Assembly (NCBI GenBank): GCA_020439285.1
Contig: JAGQSZ010000007.1
Span: forward strand, 1-33,693
Direction: 5' to 3'
Length of the DNA: 33,693 bases
Origin: Microthrixaceae bacterium
Lineage (GTDB): Bacteria > Actinomycetota > Acidimicrobiia > Acidimicrobiales > Microtrichaceae
A program made the position numbers and the translations under genes. This document shows, piece by piece, positions 24,195 through 32,556 of the stretch; within the stretch, counting starts at the first letter, position 1; the number at the start of each line of letters is the position of its first letter. Below the pieces are notes generated by a model. It had not been told where the DNA came from and did not search any database. It worked only from the letters and a program-made list of their open reading frames with translations.

Positions 24195-24241
24195 ACTTTT
24201 GTGGAGTTTCGGTTGCTGAGCAACGCGAACTCCACAAAAGT
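24195..24241. repeat. Dispersed palindromic repeat, copy 2 (two perfect stems)
   Basis: Outer arms ACTTTTGTGGAGTT (24195-24208) and AACTCCACAAAAGT (24228-24241) are perfectly complementary over 14 bp. Inner arms GTTGC (24212-24216) and GCAAC (24220-24224) are also perfect, with a 3-nt loop and 3-nt unpaired bases on each side. Compared with the copy at 6057-6103 the stems are conserved while loop and bulge bases differ, as expected for selection on structure. It lies in the 195-bp gap between the crotonase start and the end of the zinc-protein gene. Confidence 0.88.
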
Positions 24242-24306
24242 CGCAAAGGGCGGTGGCGAAGGCGCCGCGAACGAGGGTCCACGGCGCTCGTTCAGCCAGC
24301 GGCCCC

Positions 24307-24636
24307 TCACCCGCCGGGTCCGACCTCGACCGATAGGTCCAAGTCGTCCAAGTCGTCCAAGTCGTCGAGGTCATCGAAGTCTTCGACATCGTCGCGCAGC
24401 CCGTCCCACGGGCAGCCACACATCAAGAGTTGGCCCCCACAACGCGGGCATCCCTGCATGTCGCATCCGATGTGATGGAAACCGCCCGGCGCGACTCCAC
24501 AGTCGCCGCACTCATCGCGACCGCGATGAGGAGCAACATCGAAGGGCACGCCGTCTAGGTGGAGGGTCTCCACTGTGCAGCTAGCGCCGGTTGTCATTTC
24601 GTGATTGCAAAAGGTGCATGTAGTCATGTTGGCCAT
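24307..24636 (-). CDS. Small Cys-rich zinc-ribbon-like protein with acidic Asp/Leu tail
   Basis: A 109-residue protein with ten cysteines in likely metal-binding pairs: C7/C10, C20, C43/C46, C58, C63/C66, C73/C75, plus H54/H55 in GFHHIGCDMQGCPRCGGQLLMCGCPWD. It probably binds structural zinc; the biological role is unknown. The last ~25 residues are a run of D-D-L repeats encoded by tandem 9-mers. Start is ATG 24636, with ATG 24627 an alternative. The 71 bp between it and the esterase gene show nothing else. Confidence 0.75.
   Translation of the reverse strand: MANMTTCTFCNHEMTTGASCTVETLHLDGVPFDVAPHRGRDECGDCGVAPGGFHHIGCDMQGCPRCGGQLLMCGCPWDGLRDDVEDFDDLDDLDDLDDLDLSVEVGPGG
24337..24381. repeat. 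Tandem 9-bp repeat encoding the acidic tail
   Basis: GTCCAAGTC occurs three times in a row (24337-24363), followed by two diverged units (GTCGAGGTC, ATCGAAGTC). It is in frame with the minus-strand gene and encodes D-D-L units, so copy number changes would lengthen or shorten the tail without a frameshift. Confidence 0.8.
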
Positions 24637-24707
24637 GATGTCGGGCCACTGTGACAGTCAAAGCTGGCGACACGAAAACTCGAATTGGTGGCGAGCGCTA
24701 ACCCAGA

Positions 24708-25748
24708 TCAATCAGACTTCGGATGAGCCGCGAAGAACTGCCAGATCACATCGGTTGCGTTCAGCGCATCCGAGGGTTCGTCGATCCCGAGGAGTTTCGA
24801 CAGGCCGGGGCGCTTCTTGACCGACCCGGGCCACTGGTGTCCAGCACCAGCGACTGTGATCAGCTCAACGGCTCGTTGATCGGCACATGTCGCTGTCTGG
24901 GACGTGACATCACCGGCGATCTTTGTGGTCGGATCACCGCAGTCATCGACTTGAAGCCATCTGTCGAAACTCGCCTGGATCGCCTCGTGGTCGGGAACGT
25001 GTCCTTTGCCGTCGCCGGGCGAGCCGTCCATCGGAACACTGGAATCGGTAGCACCGTGGATATGCAGGACCGAAATCGGAGCGGGGTCATCGCAGGGAAC
25101 CACCTGTGCACCCGCCACTGACGCGGCCGCAGCGAACAGATCCGTTTCGCACGCCAGCCGTTCAGCCATCATCGCTCCGTTGGACATGCCGGTCACGAAG
25201 ATGCGGTTGGGATCGATATGGGATCGGCCCTTTACCTGTTCAACCACTTTAGTGATGAAGCCGACGTCATCGACATCATCTTTGGCAGGACTCCCACAGC
25301 ACGTTCCAGCGTTCCATGCCCCGCCTTGCCCGTTTGGATAGACGACAATGAAGTCTTCGCTGTCAGCTTTGGAATCCCAGCGGTAGTCACGTTCGGCCTG
25401 CTCGTCAGAACCGAAACCACCGTGCAACATCATCACCATCGGGACCGGCTCAGATGGACCAACCGAAGCCGGGACGTAAGTGCGATAGGACCGTGTCACG
25501 CCATGGAAGTCAAGCGTGTGAGAACTAGATCCTCTGGCGAGACGATCGCTTGATCCACTCGCTGATTCGGAGCTCCCACCACCACCAGCGCCGTGGTCAG
25601 CGGCGCAACCCGCAATCACCATGGCGATCAACACAACTACGACCGTCGCGACGTGACTACGACGCCGAACCGTCGAGCGCGTAAGCCCACTCGTTGGTCT
25701 CGTATGAATCACCAGCTCACGAAACTGCGACAGAGACATCGCCATCAT
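24708..25748 (-). CDS. PHB-depolymerase/feruloyl-esterase-like alpha/beta hydrolase lipoprotein
   Basis: A 346-residue exported hydrolase. A long N-terminus ends in a membrane segment and lipobox VIAGC (Cys 48), then a Gly/Ser linker. The catalytic domain has the oxyanion strand MVMMLHGGFG (104-113), nucleophile elbow GMSNGA with S189, acid D235 in HIHGATDSSVP, and H304 in GAGHQWPG, the arrangement of the LpqC/esterase-depolymerase family. Likely substrates are polyester or hydroxycinnamate esters outside the cell. ATG 25748 and ATG 25739 are both possible starts; the signal-like part begins only after ~28 residues. An unexplained TTAGG-5-CCTAA dyad lies upstream at 25786-25800. Confidence 0.88.
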   Translation of the reverse strand: MMAMSLSQFRELVIHTRPTSGLTRSTVRRRSHVATVVVVLIAMVIAGCAADHGAGGGGSSESASGSSDRLARGSSSHTLDFHGVTRSYRTYVPASVGPSEPVPMVMMLHGGFGSDEQAERDYRWDSKADSEDFIVVYPNGQGGAWNAGTCCGSPAKDDVDDVGFITKVVEQVKGRSHIDPNRIFVTGMSNGAMMAERLACETDLFAAAASVAGAQVVPCDDPAPISVLHIHGATDSSVPMDGSPGDGKGHVPDHEAIQASFDRWLQVDDCGDPTTKIAGDVTSQTATCADQRAVELITVAGAGHQWPGSVKKRPGLSKLLGIDEPSDALNATDVIWQFFAAHPKSD

Positions 25749-25847
25749 CTGAACACATGTGGATTAGAAGAGAGTTAGAACTCAGTTAGGTCTCGCCTAA
25801 ACACAGACTCCAGGGAGAGCCCGCCCCAACAACACGGGCGTGGCTGG

Positions 25848-27755
25848 CTAGTCGAACACTCCGACTGACCGCAGATAGTCGACGACTTTGAGAGCGGAGT
25901 CCTCGGGGGTGACCGCTCCGCTGGTGTCCAGGTGGATCTCTGGGTTCTCGGGCGGTTCATATGGCGAGTCGATGCCCGTGAAGTTCACCAGTTCTCCCCT
26001 ACGGGCTTTGGCGTAGAGACCTTTGGGGTCACGTTCCTCAGCGGCGTCGAGTCCCGAGTCGACGAACACTTCGATGAACTCACCGTCGTCAAGCAGTTCG
26101 CGAGCCATGAGTCGTTCCGCTCGGAATGGCGAGATGAACGACGACAACACGATCAGTCCGGCGTCGACCATCAACGCTCCTACTTCGGCGACTCGGCGAA
26201 TGTTCTCGACCCTGTCGGCGTCGGTGAACCCCAGGTCGCGGTTGAGTCCGTGACGCACGTTGTCACCGTCGAGCAGATAGGTGCGGAGCCCGAGTCCATG
26301 GAGACGTCGTTCGACCAGGTTCGCGACGGTTGACTTGCCTGCGCCGGACAGGCCTGTGAACCAGACCATGACCGGTCGTTGCATGTTCAACTTCGATCGC
26401 GATGCCTTGTCAACGGCGAGGGACTGCCAGTGGATGTTGTCCGCTCGACGCAGAGCGAAGTTGAGCATTCCGGCGCCGACGGTCGCGTTGGTGAACCTGT
26501 CGATGAGGATGAACCCGCCCATCTCGCGGTTCTCGCTGTAGGGGTCGAATGGGATCGCCCGATCCAGACTGATGTTGCACGCACCGATCTCGTTGAGTTC
26601 CAAGGCCGCGGCGGCTGTGTGTTCGAGCGTGTTGACGTTGATCGAGTACTTGGGTCGGGTGACGGTCGCTGTGACAGTCCGGGTGCCGATCTTCAACAGA
26701 TACGGACGGCCCGGCAGGAGTTCGTCATCGGACATCCACACGAGTTGGCATTCGAACTGATCAGCTACCGCTGGAGGAGCGTCGCCGCTCGCGATCACGT
26801 CACCACGCGAGATGTCGATCTCGTCGTCGAGCGCGATCGTGACGGACTGGCCTGCAACGGCCTCTTCGAGGTCACCATCCGCGGTGACGATTCGTGACAC
26901 GGTGCTGGTCTGTCCCGACGGAAGAACACGAACCGGGTCTCCGGGTTGGATCCGACCTCCAACGATCTGACCCGAGAATCCCCGGAAAGTGTGGTCCGGT
27001 CGGTTGACCCATTGGACTGGCATCCGGAATGGACCGTTGATCACATCGTCCGCTACTTCGACGGTCTCGAGGGTTTCCAGCAGCGTCGGCCCGCTGTACC
27101 AGTCCATCTCAACAGAAGGCCTTGTGATGTTGTCGCCGAGCAACGCGGACAGTGGGATGCAGGTCACGTTGTCGATACCGAGTTCTGCAGCGAACGTCGC
27201 GTAGTCGGTTTCGATCGAGCGGAAGGTTTCTTCGGACCAGTCGACGAGGTCCATCTTGTTGACCGCTACCACCACCTCACGAATCCCCAACAACGACACC
27301 AGGTAGCTGTGCCGTCTGGTCTGGGTCAACACTCCTTTGCGAGCGTCGATCAATATGACTGCTAGATCCGCGGTGGACGCGCCGGTGACCATGTTGCGCG
27401 TGTACTGCTCGTGACCCGGGGTATCGGCGACGATGAACTTGCGTCGCTCGGTCGAAAAGAACCGGTACGCGACATCGATCGTTATCCCCTGTTCGCGTTC
27501 GGCGACGAGCCCATCGACCAGCAACGCGAAATCGATCGCGTCACCCTGCGTTCCGACTTTGCGTGAGTCGCTCTCGAGGGCTACCAACTGGTCTTCGAAG
27601 ATCAGGTGCGAGTCGTACAACAGTCGCCCGATCAGGGTCGACTTACCGTCATCGACGCTGCCACAGGTGATGAAACGCAACATCGATTTGTTCTCATGGC
27701 GGCCGAGATAGGCCTCGATGTCACGCTCGAGGAGTTCGTCATGCACGTGGGCCAT
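25848..27755 (-). CDS. cysNC: Bifunctional sulfate adenylyltransferase large subunit / APS kinase (CysNC)
   Basis: A 635-residue fusion. Residues ~1-440 are the GTPase subunit of ATP sulfurylase: G1 loop GSVDDGKS (32-39), [12 protein letters not shown] (G3), NKMDL (G4), then EF-Tu-like beta barrels. Residues ~460-635 are APS kinase with Walker A GLSGAGKS (468-475), [15 protein letters not shown] and the [23 protein letters not shown] block. With CysD it makes APS, then phosphorylates it to PAPS, the sulfuryl donor. Its ATG shares one base with the CysD stop (TGATG). No PAPS reductase or sulfite reductase follows; the PAPS is presumably for the neighbouring sulfotransferase. A weak hairpin lies just downstream, without a T-run. 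Confidence 0.95.
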   Translation of the reverse strand: MAHVHDELLERDIEAYLGRHENKSMLRFITCGSVDDGKSTLIGRLLYDSHLIFEDQLVALESDSRKVGTQGDAIDFALLVDGLVAEREQGITIDVAYRFFSTERRKFIVADTPGHEQYTRNMVTGASTADLAVILIDARKGVLTQTRRHSYLVSLLGIREVVVAVNKMDLVDWSEETFRSIETDYATFAAELGIDNVTCIPLSALLGDNITRPSVEMDWYSGPTLLETLETVEVADDVINGPFRMPVQWVNRPDHTFRGFSGQIVGGRIQPGDPVRVLPSGQTSTVSRIVTADGDLEEAVAGQSVTIALDDEIDISRGDVIASGDAPPAVADQFECQLVWMSDDELLPGRPYLLKIGTRTVTATVTRPKYSINVNTLEHTAAAALELNEIGACNISLDRAIPFDPYSENREMGGFILIDRFTNATVGAGMLNFALRRADNIHWQSLAVDKASRSKLNMQRPVMVWFTGLSGAGKSTVANLVERRLHGLGLRTYLLDGDNVRHGLNRDLGFTDADRVENIRRVAEVGALMVDAGLIVLSSFISPFRAERLMARELLDDGEFIEVFVDSGLDAAEERDPKGLYAKARRGELVNFTGIDSPYEPPENPEIHLDTSGAVTPEDSALKVVDYLRSVGVFD

Positions 27756-28651
27756 CAGAAATACCCCTCCTGCTTCTTCTTCTCCATCGATCCTGTCGAG
27801 TCGTGATCGATCACACGCCCCTGCCGTTCAGAACTTGTGGCGAGAAGCATCTCTTGGATGATCTCCGTCAGTGTTGAAGCTTGGGACTCGATCGCTCCGG
27901 TCAGCGGATAACAGCCGAGCGTTCGGAAACGCACCGAGCGGTGCGTGACCTCATTTGGATCGACCGGCATCCGATCGTCATCCACCATGATCAGCGTGCC
28001 GTCACGTTCAACAACGGGACGTTGCGCAGCCAGATACAACGGCACGATCGGAATGTCTTCGCGGTAGATGTACTGCCAGATATCGAGCTCGGTCCAGTTG
28101 GACAGCGGGAACACACGCACCGACTCCCCGGGCGCTTTCCGAGCGTTGTACAGCGACCACAACTCGGGACGCTGAGCCTTTGGATCCCAACGATGCTGGT
28201 CGGAACGGATCGAAAACACCCGTTCCTTGGCCCGCGATTTCTCCTCGTCACGCCGAGCGCCGCCGAATGCCAGGTCGAAACGGTGCAGATCGAGCGCTTG
28301 TTTGAGTCCCTCGGTCTTCCAAAGATCGGTGTGCATCGCCGATCCGTGATCGAAGGGATTGATCCCACGGTCCCTCGCATCCGGGTTCTGATACACGATC
28401 AGATCCATGCCCGTCTCGGCGACCCTTTGATCACGAAACTCGTACATCGCACGAAACTTCCACGTGGTGTCCACGTGCATCAACGGAAACGGCGGCAGCG
28501 ACGGATAGAACGCCTTGATCGCCAGATGCAACATGACCGAGGAGTCCTTGCCCACCGAGTACAACATCACGGGGCGTTCACTCTCGGACACGGCCTCCCG
28601 CATGATCTGAATGCTCTCGGCCTCGAGCCGTTGGAGATGCGACAGAGTCAT
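27755..28651 (-). CDS. cysD: Sulfate adenylyltransferase subunit 2 (CysD)
   Basis: A 298-residue ATP-pyrophosphatase-type subunit that forms APS from ATP and sulfate. The PP-loop is [16 protein letters not shown] near 30-45, followed by [37 protein letters not shown] and the [22 protein letters not shown] segment; full family length. I chose ATG 28651 because it forms an ATGA overlap with the sulfotransferase stop; GTG 28660 is the next in-frame alternative. It is the fourth gene in the TetR-DUF1214-sulfotransferase-CysD-CysNC operon. Confidence 0.95.
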   Translation of the reverse strand: MTLSHLQRLEAESIQIMREAVSESERPVMLYSVGKDSSVMLHLAIKAFYPSLPPFPLMHVDTTWKFRAMYEFRDQRVAETGMDLIVYQNPDARDRGINPFDHGSAMHTDLWKTEGLKQALDLHRFDLAFGGARRDEEKSRAKERVFSIRSDQHRWDPKAQRPELWSLYNARKAPGESVRVFPLSNWTELDIWQYIYREDIPIVPLYLAAQRPVVERDGTLIMVDDDRMPVDPNEVTHRSVRFRTLGCYPLTGAIESQASTLTEIIQEMLLATSSERQGRVIDHDSTGSMEKKKQEGYF

Positions 28652-29874
28652 GTCTGCCACCGGTCAGCGAACGCGAAACGTTCACGGATCAAGCCGGGAT
28701 CGAGACCGAAGTCCCCGGGTGCGTAGTGGTGCGCGCCGTGTTCGTTGCGGGGTCTTGCCCGGTGGTAGGCGTCGACGAATGCCTCCGGGTCTGCGGGGGC
28801 TTCGATGCCGACCGCCTCGTAGATCCGGGCGATGGCAGTTGTCGGCGAAGCGACCAGATCGCTGTATGCCAAGTCGATGATCGTGGCTCCCTGGGAGTGC
28901 GGGTCGTCGGCGTATGCCGCGGCCCGACGGAGCCACAATTCGGTCTGATCGGTTTGGAACCGGCCCACGTCCACCGGATCGACTTCGTCACTGAAGGTGG
29001 AGCGGAACACGGCGAACAGTGACGCTCCGGACGCGATGGTCTCGACAATGTCGCGATGAAGGTGCACCACTACCGCACCGGGGAAGGTGTCGACCAAGGT
29101 TCGTAGTTCAGGCGTGTGAGCGGGGGCCTTGAGGACGAACCTGCGACCGTCGCCGTCGTCCAACAACTGCAGCAGCCGTCGGTACGCCCGGTAGGAGGGA
29201 CCGAGGTCCTCGCCCGCCAACCAGGTCGAGTAGCTCTCGAGTCGAACTGTGGATGACGGGCCCCAGCTCCGCAGGTCCACACCCATGGCGAGGACGCACT
29301 CCTCGGGCAGCCGGTTTCCGTGATCGTGGACCGAGCGGAGTGTCGGATTGAGAAAATGCAACGGCGAGGGCGTCTCGTCCAGCTTGACCAGGAGTTCCTC
29401 GCGTTCTGTTGCGGTCAGTCCAGCGACACGCCAGGGCTGAGTGAGGTCGACTGGCAACAGGGCACGAAGGCGCGGGTCGGTGGCGAGCAGACGGAACAGG
29501 AAAGTCGTGCCCGTGCGCCAGCCACCGGTGATCACGATGGGCGGGAGCAACTCCTTTGTGGCAATGCTCGGATCCTCATCGATTCTGGCGGCACCTTTTG
29601 CACCTGCAATGAGTTTGGATACGGCCTGTTCACCGATCGCTCGGGCACCGAGCGCGTTGAGTCGACCGTCCTCGGCGGCGGATCCGCAGAAATGTTCGAG
29701 GCCAGTTCGCCAGTCACCCACGAACTCGTCGACCGAACCGCCTGCGGCTACGGCTCGTTCGATGACCTCAGCTGGATCCAAGGAGTAGGACTTCGGGTTC
29801 GTCGACCGGTCCGCCTCCGCCATGGCATAGAGGGTGTGGGCATCGTCGGAGCGTGATGGTGCAGTCCAGGTCAT
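28648..29874 (-). CDS. PAPS-dependent sulfotransferase family protein
   Basis: A 408-residue sulfotransferase of the Sulfotransfer_3-like type. The 5'-phosphosulfate loop is [19 protein letters not shown] (113-131). The 3'-phosphate-binding stretch is [25 protein letters not shown] near 275-300, with [22 protein letters not shown] just before. The enzyme transfers sulfate from PAPS to a hydroxyl or amine; the acceptor is unknown. It begins 3 nt after the DUF1214 gene and overlaps CysD by four bases, so sulfate activation and transfer are translationally linked. A later ATG at 29823 is a less likely start. Confidence 0.9.
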   Translation of the reverse strand: MTWTAPSRSDDAHTLYAMAEADRSTNPKSYSLDPAEVIERAVAAGGSVDEFVGDWRTGLEHFCGSAAEDGRLNALGARAIGEQAVSKLIAGAKGAARIDEDPSIATKELLPPIVITGGWRTGTTFLFRLLATDPRLRALLPVDLTQPWRVAGLTATEREELLVKLDETPSPLHFLNPTLRSVHDHGNRLPEECVLAMGVDLRSWGPSSTVRLESYSTWLAGEDLGPSYRAYRRLLQLLDDGDGRRFVLKAPAHTPELRTLVDTFPGAVVVHLHRDIVETIASGASLFAVFRSTFSDEVDPVDVGRFQTDQTELWLRRAAAYADDPHSQGATIIDLAYSDLVASPTTAIARIYEAVGIEAPADPEAFVDAYHRARPRNEHGAHHYAPGDFGLDPGLIRERFAFADRWQT

Positions 29875-29877
29875 TGA

Positions 29878-30942
29878 TCAACCCTTCAGTTCAGCAATCG
29901 AACAGCGACGAACCTCGGGCAGCGGCACATCACCCTGGGGCTGGAGCCAGCGCATCACCACCAGACCAAAGTCCCTGCCTTCGGTATCGAGCCAGTCGTG
30001 GGCTCCGCCGGGATCTCGCGCGGAGATGACGAAACTGAACCGGTCTCCGTTGATCCGTGAGTTGCCAGACGTTCGCGAAACCTGGCGGGAGCGGTAGTCG
30101 AGCGAGTTCAGGAACCGGCTGTACAACAGAATATTCCAGTACCTACATGGCACCACAGAACCCTCGATGACGAGCGCTTCGTCAGCTTCGAGTTGCCACG
30201 AGCCGCGCACGTAGTGAATGCCCGGTTCGGTGTAGACCGCTCCTCCTGCCATCTCGGCCCAGTGACGCAACTCGTTGGGACGCTCGATCTCCTCGTTCAG
30301 ACTCGATGCCCATACGTCGGGAACGAAGTTCATCAGGAATCCCAGACGACCAATTCGTTCCTCCAGGTCGGCGGTGTCGAATTCTGCCGGCGTACTCGGA
30401 GGATCGAGAGGCTCGATCGAGGCGGTCCCGAGTTGGTCGTGGGCCACATCGTCATGGAAGTGACGAACCCAGACGACGTTCGCACCCTCCTCCATCTGCA
30501 GCCAGTCGCCGGACTCGGGCTGCTCTTGAGACACGATCACTTCGAAGCGGCCATCTGCATCGACGTTGATCGTGTCACTGTCGATCCGCCCGGCCGCTTT
30601 GGCAGCAAGCGGGATACCGGAATACGCAGTGATCGATTGGTAAACGGCGTCACCAACCGTCCCCGTAATTCGGTAGCGCCGGTCGTCGCGCACATCCGCG
30701 ACCCAGTACCGGAAGTCCGGGTTGTCCATGAAGAACTTCTGGCGCCAACCGTTGAAGGGCACCAGTTCCGGACGTTCCAAGTCCACCTCGAAACGACCGA
30801 GTTGGTTGTTGAACGCTCGCAACAGCGCCCTGTAACCATCAGCCCGCTCGGCGTCATCCAGATCGGCGGTGTTCGCCGCGACCTTCTCACCAGCTTGTCG
30901 AAGACTCTCGACCAACGCTGTCCAAGTTTGTTCGATCGGCAC
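29878..30942 (-). CDS. DUF1214-domain protein
   Basis: A 354-residue protein. The C-terminal ~120 residues (WNILLYSRFLNSLDYRSRQVSRTSGNSRINGDRFSFVISARDPG...HDWLDTEGRDFGLVVMRWL) match the DUF1214 fold, and the central part (GDAVYQSITAYSGIPLAAKAAGRIDSDTINVDADGRFEVIVSQEQP) is the usual preceding beta region. No enzymatic activity is established for these proteins. Start is GTG 30942 with AGGAG 5 nt upstream. It sits between tetR (32 bp) and the sulfotransferase (3 bp), so it probably helps with the sulfated product or its precursor. Confidence 0.82.
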   Translation of the reverse strand: MPIEQTWTALVESLRQAGEKVAANTADLDDAERADGYRALLRAFNNQLGRFEVDLERPELVPFNGWRQKFFMDNPDFRYWVADVRDDRRYRITGTVGDAVYQSITAYSGIPLAAKAAGRIDSDTINVDADGRFEVIVSQEQPESGDWLQMEEGANVVWVRHFHDDVAHDQLGTASIEPLDPPSTPAEFDTADLEERIGRLGFLMNFVPDVWASSLNEEIERPNELRHWAEMAGGAVYTEPGIHYVRGSWQLEADEALVIEGSVVPCRYWNILLYSRFLNSLDYRSRQVSRTSGNSRINGDRFSFVISARDPGGAHDWLDTEGRDFGLVVMRWLQPQGDVPLPEVRRCSIAELKG

Positions 30943-30974
30943 GGCGTCTCCTTGTGATTGTCGGGTCGTGATTG

Positions 30975-31589
30975 TCAGGTCGTGCGTTTTGATCCACGTC
31001 GAGCCGGACGACCCATGAGCGGTTTGACCATCGCCCCGTACTGATCCAGCAGTCGTTCATGGGTGAAGATCGCGGGATCTGCCAGCCGCAGGCGGACCAG
31101 TTCATCAGCCACTGCCTGCATCAGGCGGGCGGCTAGGTCTGGGTCGCTCACACTGTCTGTTTCGCTGACTCCCCCGCCGAGAGTCTCGATCACATAGCGG
31201 CGGATTTCGGCACGGGCTCGTTCCAGTGCCTCGGCCAAAGCCGGCGGACCTGCCGGGGGTAGAACGAGGAACATTCGCCATGTGGCAGGGTCAGCATCGA
31301 CCGCGTCGAGAACCCGTGCCATTGCTTCGACCGGCGAGACCGCTGACCAGTCAGCCGTTGCAGCTGTCAGTGCTTCACCGGCACGGTCAGTCGCTCGTTC
31401 GATCACCGCGTCGAAGAGACCGTCGAGTCCGCCGAAGTGTTGGTAGAGCACTGTTCGGGACACGCCGGCATCGTTCGCCACTCTGTCGAGGGTGGCGGCA
31501 TGGAATCCCTCGACGTCCACGATCCGGGCGCACAGATCAAGCAGTTGCTCTCGCCGCTGCGGTGCCGACATGCGAGAAGACGATCCCAT
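30975..31589 (-). CDS. TetR-family regulator of the sulfation operon
   Basis: A 204-residue regulator with the TetR DNA-binding domain at about 10-60 (QRREQLLDLCARIVDVEGFHAATLDRVANDAGVSRTVLYQHFGGLDGLFDAVIE) and a helical ligand domain. It is the first gene of the operon. The -10-like TAAGTT 6 nt upstream of ATG 31589 is itself the arm of an inverted repeat, and the same control element is duplicated at 32513, so I infer autoregulation plus control of the genes next to the second copy. The ligand is unknown. Confidence 0.9.
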   Translation of the reverse strand: MGSSSRMSAPQRREQLLDLCARIVDVEGFHAATLDRVANDAGVSRTVLYQHFGGLDGLFDAVIERATDRAGEALTAATADWSAVSPVEAMARVLDAVDADPATWRMFLVLPPAGPPALAEALERARAEIRRYVIETLGGGVSETDSVSDPDLAARLMQAVADELVRLRLADPAIFTHERLLDQYGAMVKPLMGRPARRGSKRTT

Positions 31590-31595
31590 GAAGGG

Positions 31596-31601
31596 AACTT
31601 A
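31596..31601 (-). promoter_or_regulatory. Putative -10 box of the tetR-sulfation operon
   Basis: Minus-strand TAAGTT followed by 6 nt and the ATG at 31589. It overlaps the operator-like repeat that begins at 31596. Confidence 0.45.
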
Positions 31602-31632
31602 TGCCATGTAAGTTACAGGTTGCAAGTTATAT
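31598..31632. promoter_or_regulatory. Operator/promoter element, copy 1
   Basis: CTTATG, 4 variable nt, GTAAGTTACAG, 1 variable nt, TTGCAAGTTATAT. The 35-bp unit is identical to copy 2 (32513-32547) at 31 or so positions. AACTTA (31596-31601) and TAAGTT (31609-31614) form an inverted repeat with a 7-bp spacer, and AAGTTA recurs 14 bp further on, giving three similarly spaced half-sites. It lies directly in front of tetR. Confidence 0.75.
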
Positions 31633-31641
31633 CCACGTGCC

Positions 31642-31692
31642 GTGCCCTATCGCATCATCGTTCGGATTTCGATCAGGCCGGCAGTCCCTTGA
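31642..31692 (+). pseudogene. Decayed 5' stub of an oxidoreductase gene
   Basis: GTG at 31642 lies exactly 9 nt after the operator copy, as does the ATG 32557 of the intact-length gene behind copy 2. The first codons read M-P-Y-R-I-I-V against M-S-Y-R-I-V-I. After that similarity continues only if one base is assumed lost (GAT CAG GCC GGC against GGT CAG GTC GGT), and the frame stops at 31690. The rest is replaced by the 3' end of the alarmone synthetase gene (stop at 31673). I read it as a truncated duplicate. Confidence 0.6.
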
Positions 31693-32386
31693 TCTCGTGG
31701 TGGAGTCGTTGCATGTGATTGTCGAGCTCCGCAGCCGTGATCGCCGCGTTGTGGAGTTCAGCCAAGAGGCCCTCAGGAACTGATCGGTCGTACTTGTAAT
31801 AGATCTTGTGCTCCAAGGTCGCCCAGAAATCCATCGCTACCGTCCGCATCTGCAGTTCGACATCTATGATCTGCGGACCGGACGACAAGAAGTCCGGGAT
31901 CTGGACGATCGCATGCAGACTCCTATAGCCGTTCGGCTTGGGTTCGCTGATGTAGTCCTCCACCTCGACAACCGTGACGTCGGTCTGACGAGAGAGGATG
32001 TCGAACACTGAGTACACATCAGCCTCGAAGCTGCACACGACCCGCACCCCAGCGACATCGCGGATCTGATGCTTGATTGCTTCCAAGTCCATTGGACAGC
32101 CGCGACGTCGCGCCTTTTCGACGATGCTTGTCGGACTCTTCACCCGAGACTCGACGTGTTCGATCGGGTTGTAGTCGTGAACGTATGCGAACTCGTCACG
32201 AAGGATTTCCAACTTGGTCGTGATCTCACGAATCGCGAACTGATACGGCATCACGAAACTCGCAAGGTCACGCGTCAGAGTTGCCAGGTTCTCAAAGTGG
32301 TCAGTTGGGCCAACCGTCGGATCACCCGCCTCCGGCACTTGCATCAACTGCGCACTCGGTACGGGAACTAGATCGGGACCGACCAT
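31673..32386 (-). CDS. Small alarmone synthetase (RelA/SpoT synthetase domain)
   Basis: A 237-residue single-domain (p)ppGpp synthetase, like RelQ/RelP-type proteins without hydrolase or regulatory domains. Core motifs are ESRVKSPTSIVEKARRR (79-95), IRDVAGVRVVC (108-118), EPKPNGYRSLH (148-158) and VELQMRTVAMDFWATLEHKIYYK (176-198), where the acidic E177 and the R-x-K and NGYRSLH residues bind nucleotide and metal. ATG 32386 has AGGAG 5 nt upstream, preferred over the open-frame start at 32434. It sits between the duplicated operators, which suggests co-option by the TetR circuit. Confidence 0.9.
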   Translation of the reverse strand: MVGPDLVPVPSAQLMQVPEAGDPTVGPTDHFENLATLTRDLASFVMPYQFAIREITTKLEILRDEFAYVHDYNPIEHVESRVKSPTSIVEKARRRGCPMDLEAIKHQIRDVAGVRVVCSFEADVYSVFDILSRQTDVTVVEVEDYISEPKPNGYRSLHAIVQIPDFLSSGPQIIDVELQMRTVAMDFWATLEHKIYYKYDRSVPEGLLAELHNAAITAAELDNHMQRLHHEIKGLPA

Positions 32387-32488
32387 CGAAACTCCTTGGA
32401 GATGTGAACTCAACGTCCCCATTCTCGGGGCCACAGCTTGGAGGAACCTGAGAACTCACCGAGACGTTCCCATGAGAGATACCTCCGA

Positions 32489-32507
32489 TCCACGGAGACC
32501 TCGTGGA
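32489..32507. repeat. Short inverted repeat upstream of operator copy 2
   Basis: TCCACG and CGTGGA with a 7-nt spacer, in the 126-bp stretch between the alarmone synthetase start and operator copy 2. Purpose unknown. Confidence 0.35.
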
Positions 32508-32512
32508 GGATC

Positions 32513-32547
32513 CTTATGGGTCGTAAGTTACAGTTTGCAAGTTATAT
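32513..32547. promoter_or_regulatory. Operator/promoter element, copy 2
   Basis: The same 35-bp unit as 31598-31632, 915 bp to the right and in the same orientation. Its 3' end supplies TATATT (32543-32548), a good -10, 8 nt before ATG 32557. It lies between the divergent alarmone synthetase and oxidoreductase genes. Confidence 0.75.
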
Positions 32548-32556
32548 TGTCTCCCC

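Noticed and set aside
24195-24241. Palindrome as a Rho-independent terminator
   Set aside because: No T-run follows on either strand and it is not immediately after a stop codon; the internal-loop structure is also atypical.
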